A DNA stretch of 15,298 nt. It comes from UBA1181 sp045600225. Its GTDB lineage: Bacteria; Bacteroidota; Bacteroidia; Bacteroidales; Paludibacteraceae. The position numbers and the translations under genes were made by a program. The notes beneath the pieces are model-generated. The model was not told the DNA's origin and ran no database searches. It worked only from the letters and a program-made list of their open reading frames with translations. Positions 15,001 to 15,298 of the stretch are shown here, piece after piece (positions within the stretch are counted from its first letter, which is position 1; every line of letters starts with the position of its first letter). The stretch lies in NCBI GenBank assembly GCA_045600225.1, contig JAZRXL010000011.1:1-15298 (forward strand), given 5' to 3'.

Positions 15001-15298
15001 TCTAGATATATCATCACTTGCTGAAATAAATGGAGAAACTTCTGATTTTACTTTAAAATGGTACGATTCGGAAACCGCTGTTGCGGAGATGTCCTCAACT
15101 GATGTCTCTGCTTCATCAGCAGGTAGACATACTTATTATGTATCTCAAGTAAAAAAAGGAACTACCAACGAAAGTAAGCGAATGCCGTTCGACGTAGAGG
15201 TCTACGATGTAGCGACCTACACGACAGAGGAGACCATCGACTATTGTAAGAACGAGCAGGCAGTATCCTTGAGTGCCACATCATCGGCAACATCCGGA
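12023..15298 (+). CDS. Very large secreted Ig-like-repeat surface protein, 5' part (continues past window)
   Basis: An uninterrupted frame of 1092 codons runs from ATG 12023 to the last base of the window. Residues 1-28 are a signal peptide (MYSKKTLNL..., ending LVLNA before QD). Residues about 30-235 form a beta-rich N-terminal domain that starts with DCPNLVGSTDFSPS. An Ig/PKD-like unit follows at about 236-325 (SSYKWEWNDGSGWTTIG). A domain of about 260 residues (VFWETFGYFKDAFSYVD to LIIDDIKFMTC) resembles the secreted jelly-roll modules that carry a terminal IDDI motif. Several Ig-like units then follow, each opening with a cysteine motif such as ICSDVV, ACKGESVNL, LCVSADLLD and YCKNEQAVSL and closing with strands like TYYVSQV. 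Proteins of this layout in Bacteroidetes are usually thousands of residues long and end in a T9SS sorting domain; that end is outside the window. No enzyme motif is seen. Adhesion or structural function is inferred. Confidence 0.9.
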   Translation, partial: MYSKKTLNLVKVFVAMLVTTFGSLVLNAQDCPNLVGSTDFSPSAGHESDYYYSLGNILTKGPMGNYLSTGASLADSAHCFRTDSTRFVYAITDSAPRLNKEFTMLDEPAIIFTTDLPKSTDSNAKTTLLSYTVTNVKPGTVIRVKGSAQILTPDIDDGDHFQWNWNKTEKSYQSWNAPVLSIGTAGDMSALSLKYEGAVDIDYEYTLPATVGSFTFSIQSERNFNGSDAIAITSLEITGCLNPIVTSSQGATVCMGEQTLFALNKEYNASSYKWEWNDGSGWTTIGMGKNVLKEITKKGSVRCTMDGIVTDVYEVEPMTCCMVGDQPASRKTVFWETFGYFKDAFSYVDKDGSESTVDFNYRTNTSFNIPMHDYDDGSKTKGPVTGKERNGQINDGTYAVIVPTNKGYYTESSKTGGYINQACWMCGVVEDHTSAIDGHANGAALFINVNDTYQSETNTAGYSGPIFQSQIDGLCANKELTFETYIANMSGGNNCGGEEGNPNGANPYVSIYILSTDLATIYGQLENVEATAGAGWIKMSIDGLIIPDATSVVLQVVADCAARCNDGQYWQKGNDLIIDDIKFMTCAPPSINIYSDLENYTQDTTICSDVVIRMQAPTSKLLETYFGGLHKFLYQASVDGGKTWSNIDYSKSSYTDVKTSLFPNDKEIKVRVIVGSESALDQFYANPNAIVTGDDCSDYSISDPFVITRAGDVQMGADYTGSACKGESVNLKGVLNPDLVSWKWTDKLDKDLVVVSSDEADLDYTFDLLEESVFYFYGYTADGCVGKRKYTITANPTAEIELELLPKCDNADVKVTVTPSSATIEATFAGEETSLSSLTNFEEKGSLIAKASAPGYCESLVSELEIDFFESPSDLTTTSVQYLKGDADAAGTLDVSKLLLAVTGESADATTMWIGQQSVQSLPSDYTGLEQPNAPVANVASTEDETIYYYVYQQTDNADGSHCYSDFQEIEVSILGAPAPIPHDTALCVSADLLDISSLAEINGETSDFTLKWYDSETAVAEMSSTDVSASSAGRHTYYVSQVKKGTTNESKRMPFDVEVYDVATYTTEETIDYCKNEQAVSLSATSSATSG

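Overview
The window is chromosomal DNA from a low-GC member of the Bacteroidetes, most likely Bacteroidales. Four observations support this: a type IX secretion (T9SS) C-terminal sorting domain, promoters of the Bacteroidetes TAnnTTTG type, large Ig-like surface proteins with signal peptides ending in NAQ, and a TonB receptor with the phylum's tryptophan/arginine-rich N-terminus. The genus cannot be fixed from the sequence.

Layout. Bases 1-136 hold the 3' part of a 5S rRNA gene and its terminator, so this is the end of an rRNA operon. A good promoter follows at 148-177. It serves a two-gene unit: a small T9SS-sorted protein (223-735) whose stop codon overlaps the start of a very long repetitive fibre-like gene (735-5703). 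In its restored frame the long gene would encode about 1654 residues: signal peptide, N-terminal domain, about 1000 residues of stalk repeats, coiled coil, jelly-roll-like domain and histidine phosphatase. Two frameshifts break it: a 5-bp tandem duplication at 4747-4756 and a probable one-base loss in a T tract at 5497-5501. A terminator follows, then the remnant of a carbohydrate-binding-like gene (about 5995-6523), which carries a third frameshift.

On the minus strand, 6536-11789 carries three intact genes, each with signals of its own: a BtuB-like TonB-dependent receptor, an AmtB ammonium channel and an IMP dehydrogenase (guaB). The IMP dehydrogenase is of the unusual Tritrichomonas foetus-like type. 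Divergent from guaB, a very large secreted Ig-like-repeat protein starts at 12023 and stays open to the window end (1092 codons visible).

Theme. Conserved housekeeping genes (rRNA, nitrogen uptake, purine synthesis) are interleaved with envelope and surface genes that change fast. The fibre-phosphatase locus is the part that does not match a standard description. It is modular and internally repetitive, it is translationally coupled to a T9SS protein, and its enzymatic tip is currently out of frame.
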